Made by a program: the position numbers and the translations under genes. A DNA stretch of 64,000 nucleotides from Cybelea sp963824595 (GTDB lineage: Bacteria; Vulcanimicrobiota; Vulcanimicrobiia; Vulcanimicrobiales; Vulcanimicrobiaceae), in contig CAWGPY010000010.1 in the NCBI GenBank assembly GCA_963824595.1, forward strand, positions 1-64,000. Reading direction: 5' to 3'. Positions 52,726-60,413 of the stretch are shown piece after piece (within the stretch, counting starts at the first letter, position 1; the number at the start of each line of letters is the position of its first letter). The notes below the pieces were generated by a model that was not told where the DNA came from, ran no database searches, and worked only from the letters and a program-made list of their open reading frames with translations.

Positions 52726-53205
52726 ATGGGCAGCACTGCTGACAGGATCAAAGACATTGGGCCGCAGCCGCAATCGTTCGACATTGAACGCGCGACGAAG
52801 GAAAATACAAATTACCGTTCAGTCGCCTGGAGCGGGCGCTATCTGCAAGTGACGCTGATGTCGATCCCCGCCGGCTGCGACATTGGTCTTGAAGCGCATC
52901 CGGAGACCGATCAGTTCCTGCGCCTCGACGCTGGCAGCGGCCGAGTGCAGATGGGAGCCGCGAAGGACAAACTGACTTTTGAAAAGGAAGTTTCAGACGG
53001 TTGGTGCGTCCTCGTTCCGGCCGGGACTTGGCACAATATCACCAATATCGGGGCGACGCCAATGCAGATCTATGCGATCTACGCGCCCGCCCACCACACG
53101 CCCGGCAAGGTGCAGGCGACGGCGGCAGCGGCCGAAGCCGACAAAGACGACGAGCCAGCGGCTTGGTCAGTGCAGCCAAAACATGCGCCCGATAAACACG
53201 GGTGA
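52726..53205 (+). CDS. Cupin-domain protein
   Basis: The 159-residue protein has one cupin barrel: 'AGCDIGLEAHPETDQFLRLDAGSGRV' in split form (GxxxxxHxxxxE-like) and 'VPAGTWHNITNIGATPMQIY' for the second motif with its His. A charged Ala-rich tail ends 'KHAPDKHG'. Many such cupins bind a metal; substrate unknown. The ATG follows an AGGAG site (52712-52716). It lies between an IS remnant and tag, and its less GC-rich codons than its neighbours suggest recent transfer. Confidence 0.8.
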   Translation: MGSTADRIKDIGPQPQSFDIERATKENTNYRSVAWSGRYLQVTLMSIPAGCDIGLEAHPETDQFLRLDAGSGRVQMGAAKDKLTFEKEVSDGWCVLVPAGTWHNITNIGATPMQIYAIYAPAHHTPGKVQATAAAAEADKDDEPAAWSVQPKHAPDKHG

Positions 53206-53227
53206 CGCGATTGATCTGCCATTAATT

Positions 53228-53881
53228 TCAAGCACCATCCTGGGAATGCGGGTTTAAGCCCCTTGGCGGCTCAGCGAAGGGCCGTAGTCCCTTGTCATCC
53301 TGAGCGAAGGCGGTTCGGGATGACACGAAGCAGACCGCCAAGTGGTCGTTGACCATCCCGACGGCTTGCATGAACGCATAACAGATCGTCGGACCGACGA
53401 AGCGAAAGCCGCGCGAGCGCAGGTCGCGGCTCATCGCTTCCGACTCCTCGCTCGACGAGGGAACGTCGCCGCGCTTGCGCGGGCGGCGGACGATCGGTTT
53501 GCCGCCGACGAAGCTCCACAGGTACGCGTCGAACGATCCGAACTCCGCGCGGACTCGCTGCAGCGCCTTGGCGTTGCCGACCACCGACTCGACCTTCGCC
53601 CGGTTGCGGATGATGCCGGGGTCGGCCAAAATCTTCTCGAGGCGCGCCCGCGTGATGCGCGCCACGAGGTCGGGCTCGAAATTCTTGAAGACCTCGCGAT
53701 ACCGCTCGCGCTTTCGGAGCACCGTCTCCCAGCTTAAGCCGGCCTGGGCGCCCTCGAGACACAACATCTCGAAGAGCGTGCGGTCGTCGTGCACCTGAAC
53801 GCCCCACTCGCGGTCGTGGTAGGCGATCATCGGCTCCGCGTTCGCCCAGTGACACCGTTTCGCCGTCGCTTGCTTTCCCAT
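53228..53881 (-). CDS. tag: DNA-3-methyladenine glycosylase I
   Basis: The 217-residue protein, starting at ATG 53881 behind GGGAG, has 'CHWANAEPMIAYHDREWGVQ', 'FEMLCLEGAQAGLSWETVLRK', the helix-hairpin-helix region and 'RFVGPTICYAFMQAVGMVNDH'. Tag removes 3-methyladenine from alkylated DNA. The last ~25 residues (SSRTAFAQDDKG ...) are read through a dispersed repeat and are unlike other Tag proteins, so the original stop has probably been lost. The zinc-binding Cys and His residues of the family appear present. Confidence 0.93.
   Translation of the reverse strand: MGKQATAKRCHWANAEPMIAYHDREWGVQVHDDRTLFEMLCLEGAQAGLSWETVLRKRERYREVFKNFEPDLVARITRARLEKILADPGIIRNRAKVESVVGNAKALQRVRAEFGSFDAYLWSFVGGKPIVRRPRKRGDVPSSSEESEAMSRDLRSRGFRFVGPTICYAFMQAVGMVNDHLAVCFVSSRTAFAQDDKGLRPFAEPPRGLNPHSQDGA
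53288..53327. repeat. Dispersed repeat, inverted copy, inside the tag 3' end
   Basis: CTTGTCATCCTGAGCGAAGG and following CGGTTCGGGATGACACG match the TCATCCTGAGC end of the repeat at 13508-13549 and 60367-60407. Here it lies within the tag reading frame and supplies its extra C-terminal codons. Confidence 0.6.
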
Positions 53882-53960
53882 GCGTCTCCCTTCGCTACTT
53901 CCCGCAAGGCCGCCCCGAAGCGCCGCGCGACGGATTTGCAAACGGCGCGCGCGATGACGT

Positions 53961-55490
53961 ATGAATAGCGGTATGGCCCCTCGCGCGGCCCGCCACATTC
54001 CACTCGCGGCCGCGCTCGCGACGCTCGCCTTTCACCTCATCGCGAACCCGCACTACGGCTTCTTCCGCGACGAGCTCTACTTCATCATCTGCGGCTTCCG
54101 GCCGGCCTGGGGGTACGTGGACCAGCCGCCGGTCGTGCCGTTGCTGGCCGCGGGCTCGCAGCTCTTCGGTCACTCATTGTTCCTGATTCGCGCGCTCCCG
54201 GCGCTCTTCGCGGCGGCGTCGGTCTACGTCACGTGCCTGCTGGCCGTCGAACTCGGCGGAGGCGCGTTCGCCGAGATCCTCGCGGCCCTCGTCGCGGCAT
54301 TAACGCCGGTGCTGATGTCCTTCGGCGGCAAGCTCACGACCGACGTCCCCGGCCTGCTGCTATGGCCCCTGATCGCGCTGTTCGTGCTGCGCGTCGTCAA
54401 AGGCGCCGATCCGCGCTGGTGGCTCGCGGCGGGCGCTGCGGCCGGCCTCGCGATCGAGAGCAAGTACAGCGTGCTGTTCTTCGCGGTCGCGATCCTGACC
54501 GGGTTGCTGGTGCTGCCGCAGCGGCGCGCGCTGCGCAGCGTTTGGTTTGCGGCGGGCGTCGCCGTCGCCGCCGCGATCGCACTGCCGAACTTCGTCTGGC
54601 AGGCCCGGCACGGCTACCCGATGTGGTCGCTGCTGCGCGACGCCGGAGGACATACGAACGCGGCGCTCTCGCCGCTGCAGTACGTAGCAACGCAGCTGCT
54701 CGTGACCCATCCGCTTCTGGCGCCGTTTTGGCTGATCGGGCTTAGCGCGCTGCTGCGCCGCCCGGACGCGCGCTTCCTCGGCATCGCCTACGTCGTGCCG
54801 ATCGCCGAGATGATCGCGTTCGGCGGCAAGCACTACTACATGGGCAACGTCTACCCGGTCCTCATCGCCGCCGGGGCGGTTACGATCGAAACGTGGACGA
54901 GTCGCGCGCCGCGGTGGCGCCCGGCGATCGTCGCGTACGCGGCCGTCGCCGGCGCCATGCTCGTTCCGTTGCTCGTACCGGTGTTTCCCGAGCGGGCGAT
55001 GTCGGCCTACGATCGCGTCGCCGAACGCATGACGGGTGAAGTGCAGCTCGCGCGCCCCGACCGTTCGCAGCTGGGCAACTTGCCGCCCGACTGGGCCGAC
55101 ATGCACGGCTGGCCCGAGCTCGCGGCCCTGGTCGCACGCGTGTATTACTCGCTGCCGCCGTCGGAACGCGCGCAGACCGCCATTTTAGCCGGCAACTACG
55201 GCGAGGCCGCGGCGATCGACTTCTTCGGCACGAGCTACGGACTGCCGCCGGCGCTCTCGGGCCACAACCAGTATTGGATGTGGGGAACGCGCGGCTACGC
55301 CGGAAACGTGGTCATCGACGTGCACGGCAACTGCGCGCGCGACGCGCGCCTCTTCCGCGAGCACCGCGTCGCCGCGCGCTTCGTCAATCCGTGGGTGCGC
55401 CCGTTCGAAAACAACATCCCGATCTCGGTGTGCAAGGGCATCGCGATGCCGCTCGCGGCCTACTGGCCGAAGCTGCGCCGCTACATCTAG
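53961..55490 (+). CDS. ArnT/PMT-type GT-C glycosyltransferase (copy 2)
   Basis: The 509-residue membrane protein is a close paralogue of the gene at 50524-52035: the same 'NPHYGFFRDELYFIICGF' and 'WGYVDQPPVVPLLAAGSQLF' blocks, 'GKHYYMGNVYPVLIAAGAV' and the C-terminal 'ALSGHNQYWMWGTRGYAGNV'. The catalytic Asp-Glu loop is intact. An ATG four codons in (53973) is an alternative start. Its upstream region overlaps the 5' region of divergent tag. It ends sharing CTAG with the convergent hydrolase gene. Confidence 0.85.
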   Translation: MNSGMAPRAARHIPLAAALATLAFHLIANPHYGFFRDELYFIICGFRPAWGYVDQPPVVPLLAAGSQLFGHSLFLIRALPALFAAASVYVTCLLAVELGGGAFAEILAALVAALTPVLMSFGGKLTTDVPGLLLWPLIALFVLRVVKGADPRWWLAAGAAAGLAIESKYSVLFFAVAILTGLLVLPQRRALRSVWFAAGVAVAAAIALPNFVWQARHGYPMWSLLRDAGGHTNAALSPLQYVATQLLVTHPLLAPFWLIGLSALLRRPDARFLGIAYVVPIAEMIAFGGKHYYMGNVYPVLIAAGAVTIETWTSRAPRWRPAIVAYAAVAGAMLVPLLVPVFPERAMSAYDRVAERMTGEVQLARPDRSQLGNLPPDWADMHGWPELAALVARVYYSLPPSERAQTAILAGNYGEAAAIDFFGTSYGLPPALSGHNQYWMWGTRGYAGNVVIDVHGNCARDARLFREHRVAARFVNPWVRPFENNIPISVCKGIAMPLAAYWPKLRRYI

Positions 55491-56341
55491 CCGCCGTCGG
55501 GGTCGATCGCGCGCAGCAGGTGCGGGTGGGCGCGATCGGCGAGCCGCCAGGGGCGCAGCGGCGAAACGATGTCGTGCGACAGCGGCAGCCCCGTGATCCT
55601 GGTCATCTCCACCGAACCGGGGCGAAGCCTGCGCCAGCTCTTGTAGAGCTTGCGAATCGCGTAGTTGTTGACGGCCACCTCGGTCGCGTTGGCGACGATG
55701 TTCACCTCGCGCGCCAGCGGCGCGGTCTCTTGCGCCTGGTCGAGCAGCGTGCGCGCGATGCGATACGAGTGCGCTATGGCGTGCGTCGTGTAGCGCGGAT
55801 AACCGGTCGCGGAGGCGTGGCGCTCGCGTAGGATCGGGTTCCACCACTGGAAGCGATTGGGCATGCGCAGCAGAAACTCCGCGAGCGTGCTCATCAGCCG
55901 GTTCGGGACGATCGAGATGCCGAAGAACGGCGCAACCGGCACCGCGCGTTCGATGGGATAGTGCTGCGCGATCCACGCCGTGAGCAGACCGCCCAGCGAG
56001 AATCCCGCGACCGTCACGCGCTCGCCCAGCTCGTGCGCGATCGCGACGTAGTCAACGACGGCCTCGTAGAGATCGTCGGGCCGCAGGCGCGCGAGCGCCG
56101 TCGAAAGGGGATCGGCGTGGCCGTGGCGCGGCAACCGCGGCACGAGCACGTTGTGGCCGCGCGTGAAGAGCTCCCGCGCCACGCGTTCGAACTGCGCGGG
56201 GCTCGCGCTCATGCCGTGAATCAGCAGGAACGCGCGCTTCGGCCGGGCCGCGTGGAGGTAGGCGATGGTACGCCCCATCTCGCCGACGCCGGGGTGATCG
56301 CGGGCGATAAGTCGCTCGAGACGCTCAAAAGAGGTGGTCAA
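55487..56341 (-). CDS. Alpha/beta hydrolase
   Basis: The 284-residue protein has 'AFLLIHGMSASPAQFERVA' (oxyanion region), the nucleophile elbow 'VTVAGFSLGGLLTAW' with its Ser, and a C-terminal His candidate in 'LPLSHDIVSP'. A predicted lid lies between. Carboxylesterase, lysophospholipase or monoglyceride lipase activity is possible. The longest frame starts at TTG 56341, only 25 bases from divergent rocD; an internal ATG (56278) would leave room for promoters and may be the true start. Confidence 0.82.
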   Translation of the reverse strand: MTTSFERLERLIARDHPGVGEMGRTIAYLHAARPKRAFLLIHGMSASPAQFERVARELFTRGHNVLVPRLPRHGHADPLSTALARLRPDDLYEAVVDYVAIAHELGERVTVAGFSLGGLLTAWIAQHYPIERAVPVAPFFGISIVPNRLMSTLAEFLLRMPNRFQWWNPILRERHASATGYPRYTTHAIAHSYRIARTLLDQAQETAPLAREVNIVANATEVAVNNYAIRKLYKSWRRLRPGSVEMTRITGLPLSHDIVSPLRPWRLADRAHPHLLRAIDPDGG

Positions 56342-56365
56342 GGAAAAGTCCTTAAGAGGCTCGGC

Positions 56366-57577
56366 GTGTATCTCCTTTCCGAGCGCGACCGCGCGCTGAT
56401 CGCCGACGAGGAACGCTACGGCGCCGCCAACTACGCCCCGCTCGACGTCGTCGTCGAACGGGCGTTAGGCGTTTGGCTGTGGGACGTGAACGGCAAGCGG
56501 TATCTCGACTGCATCAGCGCGTACTCGGCGATGAACCTGGGCCACTGCCATCCGCGCGTGCACGCCGCGCTCGTCGAGCAGGCCGGGCGCGTCACGCTCA
56601 CGTCGCGGGCGATGCGCAACGACCGGATGCCGGGCTTCCTGCAGAAGCTGACGCGCCTGTGCGGCTACGACAAGGCGCTGCCGATGAACACCGGCGTCGA
56701 GGCGGTCGAGACGGCCGTCAAGCTGGCGCGCCGTTGGGGATACGCCGTGAAGGGCATCGCCGAGGATCGCGCCGAGATCGTCGTGTTCTCGAACAACTTT
56801 CACGGTCGCACGATCGCGGCCGTCAGCGCGAGCACGACGCCCGAATACCGCAAGCACTTCGGGCCGCTCGTGCCGGGATTCGTCGCCGTTCCGTACGGCG
56901 ACGCCGGCGCGGTCGAGCGCGCGATCACCGCGAACACGTGCGCCGTGCTCGTCGAGCCGATTCAAGGCGAGGGCGGCGTCAACGTTCCGCCCGACGGATT
57001 CCTGAAGCGCCTGCGCGCCACGTGCGACGAGCATCGCGTTCTGCTCCTGGCAGACGAAGTGCAAACGGGCTTCGGCCGCACCGGCGACATGTTCGCGTTC
57101 GATCACGAGCGCGTCCGTCCCGACGTTCTGATCGTCGGCAAGGCGCTGGGGGGCGGCTACTACCCGGTCTCCGCGGCGCTCGCCGACGACGCGGTGATGG
57201 GCCTCTTTCGCCCGGGCGATCACGGCAGCACGTTCGGCGGCAATCCGCTCGCTTGCGCCGTCGGGGAGGCGGCCCTCGACGCGATCGTCGCCGAAGATCT
57301 GCCGGCCCGCGCGCGCCGCGCGGGCGCTGCGATCGTTGCCGGGCTGCGCGCGTTAAAGTCCCCGGCCATCGCCGAAGTCCGCGGGCGGGGACTCCTGATC
57401 GGCGTGGCGACCACCGTGCCGGCCCACCGCCTCTCGCACGCCCTCCTGGAGCGGGGGGTGGCGGCGAAGGACACCCACCGCGACGTCCTCCGGATCGCGC
57501 CGCCCCTGGTCATCGACGACGAGGCCGTGGCCTACTGCCTCGAGCGCTTCGCCGGCGCCGCGGCGGCGGTACGCTAG
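56366..57577 (+). CDS. rocD: Ornithine-oxo-acid aminotransferase
   Basis: Starting at GTG 56366 (AAGAGG seven bases upstream), the 403-residue class III PLP aminotransferase has 'YLDCISAYSAMNLGHCHPRV', 'LPMNTGVEAVETAVKLARRW', 'VLLLADEVQTGFGRTG' and the Schiff-base Lys in 'LIVGKALGGGYYPVSA'. This set fits ornithine delta-aminotransferase (glutamate semialdehyde formation) better than acetylornithine aminotransferase. Length is normal. It ends just before the infC promoter. Confidence 0.92.
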   Translation: MYLLSERDRALIADEERYGAANYAPLDVVVERALGVWLWDVNGKRYLDCISAYSAMNLGHCHPRVHAALVEQAGRVTLTSRAMRNDRMPGFLQKLTRLCGYDKALPMNTGVEAVETAVKLARRWGYAVKGIAEDRAEIVVFSNNFHGRTIAAVSASTTPEYRKHFGPLVPGFVAVPYGDAGAVERAITANTCAVLVEPIQGEGGVNVPPDGFLKRLRATCDEHRVLLLADEVQTGFGRTGDMFAFDHERVRPDVLIVGKALGGGYYPVSAALADDAVMGLFRPGDHGSTFGGNPLACAVGEAALDAIVAEDLPARARRAGAAIVAGLRALKSPAIAEVRGRGLLIGVATTVPAHRLSHALLERGVAAKDTHRDVLRIAPPLVIDDEAVAYCLERFAGAAAAVR

Positions 57578-57583
57578 CCGCCC

Positions 57584-57612
57584 TTGACACTCCCCCGGCG
57601 GGGCGTGATACT
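57584..57612 (+). promoter_or_regulatory. Strong promoter of infC-rpmI-rplT
   Basis: TTGACA (57584-57589), exactly 17 bases, GATACT (57607-57612). This starts a transcript with a leader of about 130 bases that includes the hairpin ACCGGAT...ATCCGGT near 57647-57671 and the terminator-like stem at 57706-57735. Confidence 0.8.
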
Positions 57613-57705
57613 CTTTCGAAGCCGAAGCAGCGGCTCGTTCCGCTCACCGGATGCCTGCGGGCGATCCGGTCTTCACTTTAAGGGACTCTCGGCGGGTTCC
57701 ACGGT

Positions 57706-57735
57706 GGGGCTGCTCCGGCAGCGCCTTTTTCTTTT
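57706..57735 (+). terminator. Terminator-like hairpin in the infC leader
   Basis: GGGGCTGC / GCAGCGCC (one mismatch, loop TCCG) followed by TTTTTCTTTT, placed directly before the infC ribosome site GGAGA (57736-57740). infC operons of many bacteria are controlled by an L20-dependent or attenuation leader; this stem is a candidate for such control. Confidence 0.7.
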
Positions 57736-57747
57736 GGAGATGAACAC

Positions 57748-58389
57748 ATAGCAAAATCTTTGCGCGTCAACGATCAGATTCGGATCCGCACCGTCCGGGT
57801 GATCGACGAAAACGGCAATCAACTCGGGATACTTCAAACCGAAGATGCGTTGGCGCGCGCGCGAACCGCTGGGCTCGACCTGATCGAGGTCTCGCCGACC
57901 GCGCAGCCGCCGGTCTGCAAGATCGCGGACTACGGACGCCTGAAGTACGAGCAGTCGAAGAAAGACAAGGACGCCCGAAAGAAGCAGCGGCACTTCGAGC
58001 TGAAGGAGGTGAAGCTGCGGCCGAAGATCGAGACGCACGATTACGAGACGAAGGCGCGAATGGCCGAACGGCTGCTGATCGACGGAAGCAAGATCAAGGT
58101 CACGATCATGTTCCGCGGGCGTGAGATCACGTACACGTCGTTCGGACGCAGACTGCTCGACCGCATGGCGGAAGACATGGCGCCGTTAGCAATGGTCGAA
58201 CGCGAGCCGCGGCTCGAAGGCAAAAATATGTTCATGATTCTGGCGCCGCGCGCCACGCCCACGGGGCCGCCGAAGTTTTCAGTTCAAGTGAAGGAGCGAA
58301 CCAGTGCCAAAGATACGAACCCACCGGGGAACGGCGAAACGAGTGAAGGTGACCGCGACCGGGAAGGTGCTGCACCGTCATCAGTTTGA
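57748..58389 (+). CDS. infC: Translation initiation factor IF-3, AUA start
   Basis: The translation from ATA 57748 is '(M)AKSLRVNDQIRIRTVRVID', an exact family-type N-terminus, and GGAGA lies seven bases upstream; TTG 57760 would cut this motif. The N-domain, linker helix (KYEQSKKDKDARKKQRHFE) and C-domain ('KIETHDYETKARMAERLL' ... 'FMILAP') are complete: 213 residues in all. Non-AUG/GUG/UUG starts let IF-3 repress its own mRNA in E. coli (AUU). The C-terminus carries about 45 residues beyond LAP, of which 86 bases overlap rpmI in another frame. Confidence 0.93.
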   Translation: MAKSLRVNDQIRIRTVRVIDENGNQLGILQTEDALARARTAGLDLIEVSPTAQPPVCKIADYGRLKYEQSKKDKDARKKQRHFELKEVKLRPKIETHDYETKARMAERLLIDGSKIKVTIMFRGREITYTSFGRRLLDRMAEDMAPLAMVEREPRLEGKNMFMILAPRATPTGPPKFSVQVKERTSAKDTNPPGNGETSEGDRDREGAAPSSV

Positions 58390-58510
58390 CGGCTGCGGTC
58401 ACATTCTCAGCAAGAAGTCGCGCAAGCGCAAGCGCAAGTTCCGCAAAGATCAGCCGACGTTCAAAGGCGACCTGAAACGTCTCGCGCCGACGATTCCGTA
58501 CTTGGTCTAA
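58304..58510 (+). CDS. rpmI: Large ribosomal subunit protein bL35
   Basis: The 68-residue basic protein starts at GTG ('PKIRTHRGTAKRVKVTATGK') and contains the L35 pattern 'HILSKKSRKRKRKFRKDQ'. AAGGAG precedes the start. The 5' part overlaps the infC 3' end in a different frame, unusually far (86 bases). Operon with infC and rplT. Confidence 0.96.
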   Translation: MPKIRTHRGTAKRVKVTATGKVLHRHQFDGCGHILSKKSRKRKRKFRKDQPTFKGDLKRLAPTIPYLV

Positions 58511-58522
58511 AGGAGCTCCGAC

Positions 58523-58882
58523 ATGGCACGCATCAAGCGAGGCGTCCACGGCCTCAAGCACCGCCGGAAGGTGATGAAGCTCGTCAAGGGTTTCCGCGCC
58601 GCCCGGCGCCGCAACTACCGCGTGGCGAACGAAGCGCTCTTGAAGTCCTTGGCGTACGCGTTTCGCGATCGCCGCGTCCGCAAGCGCGATTTTCGCTCGC
58701 TCTGGATCAGCCGCATCAACGCCGCCGTCCGCCGGGAGGGCCTCTCCTACTCCGTCTTCATGCACGGCCTGAAGAAATCGGGCGTGAGCCTCAACCGTAA
58801 GGCGCTGGCCGATCTGGCCGTTTCCGACCAAAAAGCGTTCGGGATGCTGCTCAATCTGGCGAGGCAAGCCGCCCAGAAATAA
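58523..58882 (+). CDS. rplT: Large ribosomal subunit protein bL20
   Basis: The 119-residue protein reads 'MARIKRGVHGLKHRRKVMKL' and ends in the globular domain 'LNRKALADLAVSDQKAFGML'. It is needed for 50S assembly and, in other bacteria, represses the infC operon by binding its leader. It starts 12 bases after rpmI behind AAAGGAG. Confidence 0.98.
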   Translation: MARIKRGVHGLKHRRKVMKLVKGFRAARRRNYRVANEALLKSLAYAFRDRRVRKRDFRSLWISRINAAVRREGLSYSVFMHGLKKSGVSLNRKALADLAVSDQKAFGMLLNLARQAAQK

Positions 58883-58939
58883 CTCAAAATCCACCCGGTC
58901 TGCGACGGTTCCGCCTAGCGGCGGACGCCCGCCAGGGTA

Positions 58940-58945
58940 TATAAT
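58940..58945 (+). promoter_or_regulatory. TATAAT box very close to a start codon
   Basis: A perfect -10 box ends nine bases before the ATG at 58955. Initiation at the normal distance would place the first transcribed base at about 58952, giving an almost leaderless mRNA. No good -35 box is seen. Confidence 0.5.
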
Positions 58946-58954
58946 CGTCGCGTC

Positions 58955-60364
58955 ATGAGGCGCTCGGGTGCTGTCTTTGCGACGGCTCTAGTCGTGGGCT
59001 TATTCACCCTAGGTGAGCCCTTGACGGCGCGCAGCCAGGTGCCCGGGCTCTCCCAGGGCCTGTCCGGCCGGGTCGACGATCTCGCGAAAGAGCAGGTCCA
59101 CGGCGGGCGTACGCCCGGGATCGCCGTCGGCGTCGTGCAGGACGGCAAGCTGGTCTACGCGCGCGGCTTCGGGTTTGCAACCCTCGACAAGCACGTGCCC
59201 GTAACGCCCGACACCGAGTTCTACGTCGGCGGCATCACCGACGAGTTCACCGCCGCCGCGATCCTGCTGCTCGCGCAAGACAACAAGCTCAAACTCGACG
59301 ATCCGGTTTCGAAGTACGTTCCCGAGTTCAAGCTCGCCGCGAACGTTACGATCGCGCAGCTGCTCACGCAGACGTCGGGACTTCCCAACTACGCGACCGA
59401 TCCGAGCTTCAATCTCGATCAGAGCAAGACGATCAAGCCGACCGAGTTGTTCGCGGCCGTCGACAAGATGAAGCCCGCCGGCGTTCCCGGCGCGGCGTAC
59501 GCGAACAACCCGATCAACTATTATCTCGCCGGCGTGATCGTCGAACGCGCGAGCGGCGTACCGCTCTCCGATTATCTCGAGCAGCACATCTTCATTCCGC
59601 TGGTGATGGATCACACGTTCCTCGCCGGCGACAGCGGCATCTCGCCCTCGCACGCGACGGGCTACACGCGAGCGGGCCGCGGGTTCGCAGTTGCGTCGGC
59701 GCCCGATCCCGCGTGGCTCGCCGGCAGCTCCGGCCTGGTCTCCACCATCAACGACTTGGCGAAGTGGGACATCGAGATGCCGGTGCTGCTGCGCGTCGAC
59801 GCCGTGCGAACGATGTTCACGCCGAGCGGCAGCGCGGGCGCGACGCGCTACGGCATGGGTTGGGTGATCGACCGGCGCGGCGGCAAGGACTACGTTTGGT
59901 CGAACGGCGAGATTCCCGGCTACCGCGCGATGAACGCGCTGCTGCCGAGCGAGCACATCGGCGTGATCGTGCTTTCCAACGCGGATTCGTTGCACGGAAC
60001 GTCCACGCTGCCCGAGGCAGTCGGCGCTCACGTTCTCGACGCGCTCGTCCCGCCGACCACGGCCCGGCTCGACAACGCGGTGGTCACGCGAGCGAAGGAG
60101 TGGCTCGAGCGCCTCGCTTCCGGCAAGCTCGACCGCTCGGAGTTGACGCCCGCGTTCAGCTCGTATCTCACCGACGATCTCGTCGCGCGCGAGAATTTCG
60201 CCTCGCTCGGCAGATTGCAAACCATCGTGCCGCTTTCAAGCACGACCGAGTCGGGAGGCGATACGGTCTACGAGTTTTTAGTCAGTTATCCGCGCGCACG
60301 CTACCACTACGAGTTCGCGGTCGCGCCGGACGGGAAGATCGACGGAATAACGTTGATGGCGTAG
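58955..60364 (+). CDS. Exported class C beta-lactamase-fold protein lacking the catalytic Ser/Lys
   Basis: The 469-residue protein has a signal peptide (1-~27), a serine beta-lactamase/transpeptidase-like domain (~35-370) and a C-terminal 'SGKLDRS' domain (~385-469). In the family the active site is SxxK in a 'ASITKxFTA' context; here it reads 'YVGGITDEFTAAAILLL', i.e. Gly93 for Ser and Asp96 for Lys. The YxN motif is kept as Tyr181-Ala-Asn183, and HTSGLP has become QTSGLP. Hydrolysis by the normal mechanism is not expected; it may bind peptidoglycan or another ligand, or inhibit. The TATAAT box is almost at the start codon. Confidence 0.85.
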   Translation: MRRSGAVFATALVVGLFTLGEPLTARSQVPGLSQGLSGRVDDLAKEQVHGGRTPGIAVGVVQDGKLVYARGFGFATLDKHVPVTPDTEFYVGGITDEFTAAAILLLAQDNKLKLDDPVSKYVPEFKLAANVTIAQLLTQTSGLPNYATDPSFNLDQSKTIKPTELFAAVDKMKPAGVPGAAYANNPINYYLAGVIVERASGVPLSDYLEQHIFIPLVMDHTFLAGDSGISPSHATGYTRAGRGFAVASAPDPAWLAGSSGLVSTINDLAKWDIEMPVLLRVDAVRTMFTPSGSAGATRYGMGWVIDRRGGKDYVWSNGEIPGYRAMNALLPSEHIGVIVLSNADSLHGTSTLPEAVGAHVLDALVPPTTARLDNAVVTRAKEWLERLASGKLDRSELTPAFSSYLTDDLVARENFASLGRLQTIVPLSSTTESGGDTVYEFLVSYPRARYHYEFAVAPDGKIDGITLMA

Positions 60365-60366
60365 GG

Positions 60367-60407
60367 TCCTTCGACTCGGCGCCTGCGGCGCCGGCTCAGG
60401 ATGACAC
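60367..60407. repeat. Dispersed intergenic repeat copy
   Basis: It starts CCTTCGACTCGGCGCCTGCG, continues with a GC palindrome, and ends GGCTCAGGATGACAC; the same orientation as 13508-13549. It lies between the convergent beta-lactamase-fold and 100-residue genes. Confidence 0.7.
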
Positions 60408-60413
60408 GGAATT

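Noticed and set aside
57760..58389. Start of infC at TTG 57760
   Set aside because: It cuts into the conserved AKSLRVND N-terminus and lies too far from the GGAGA site; ATA 57748 fits both.
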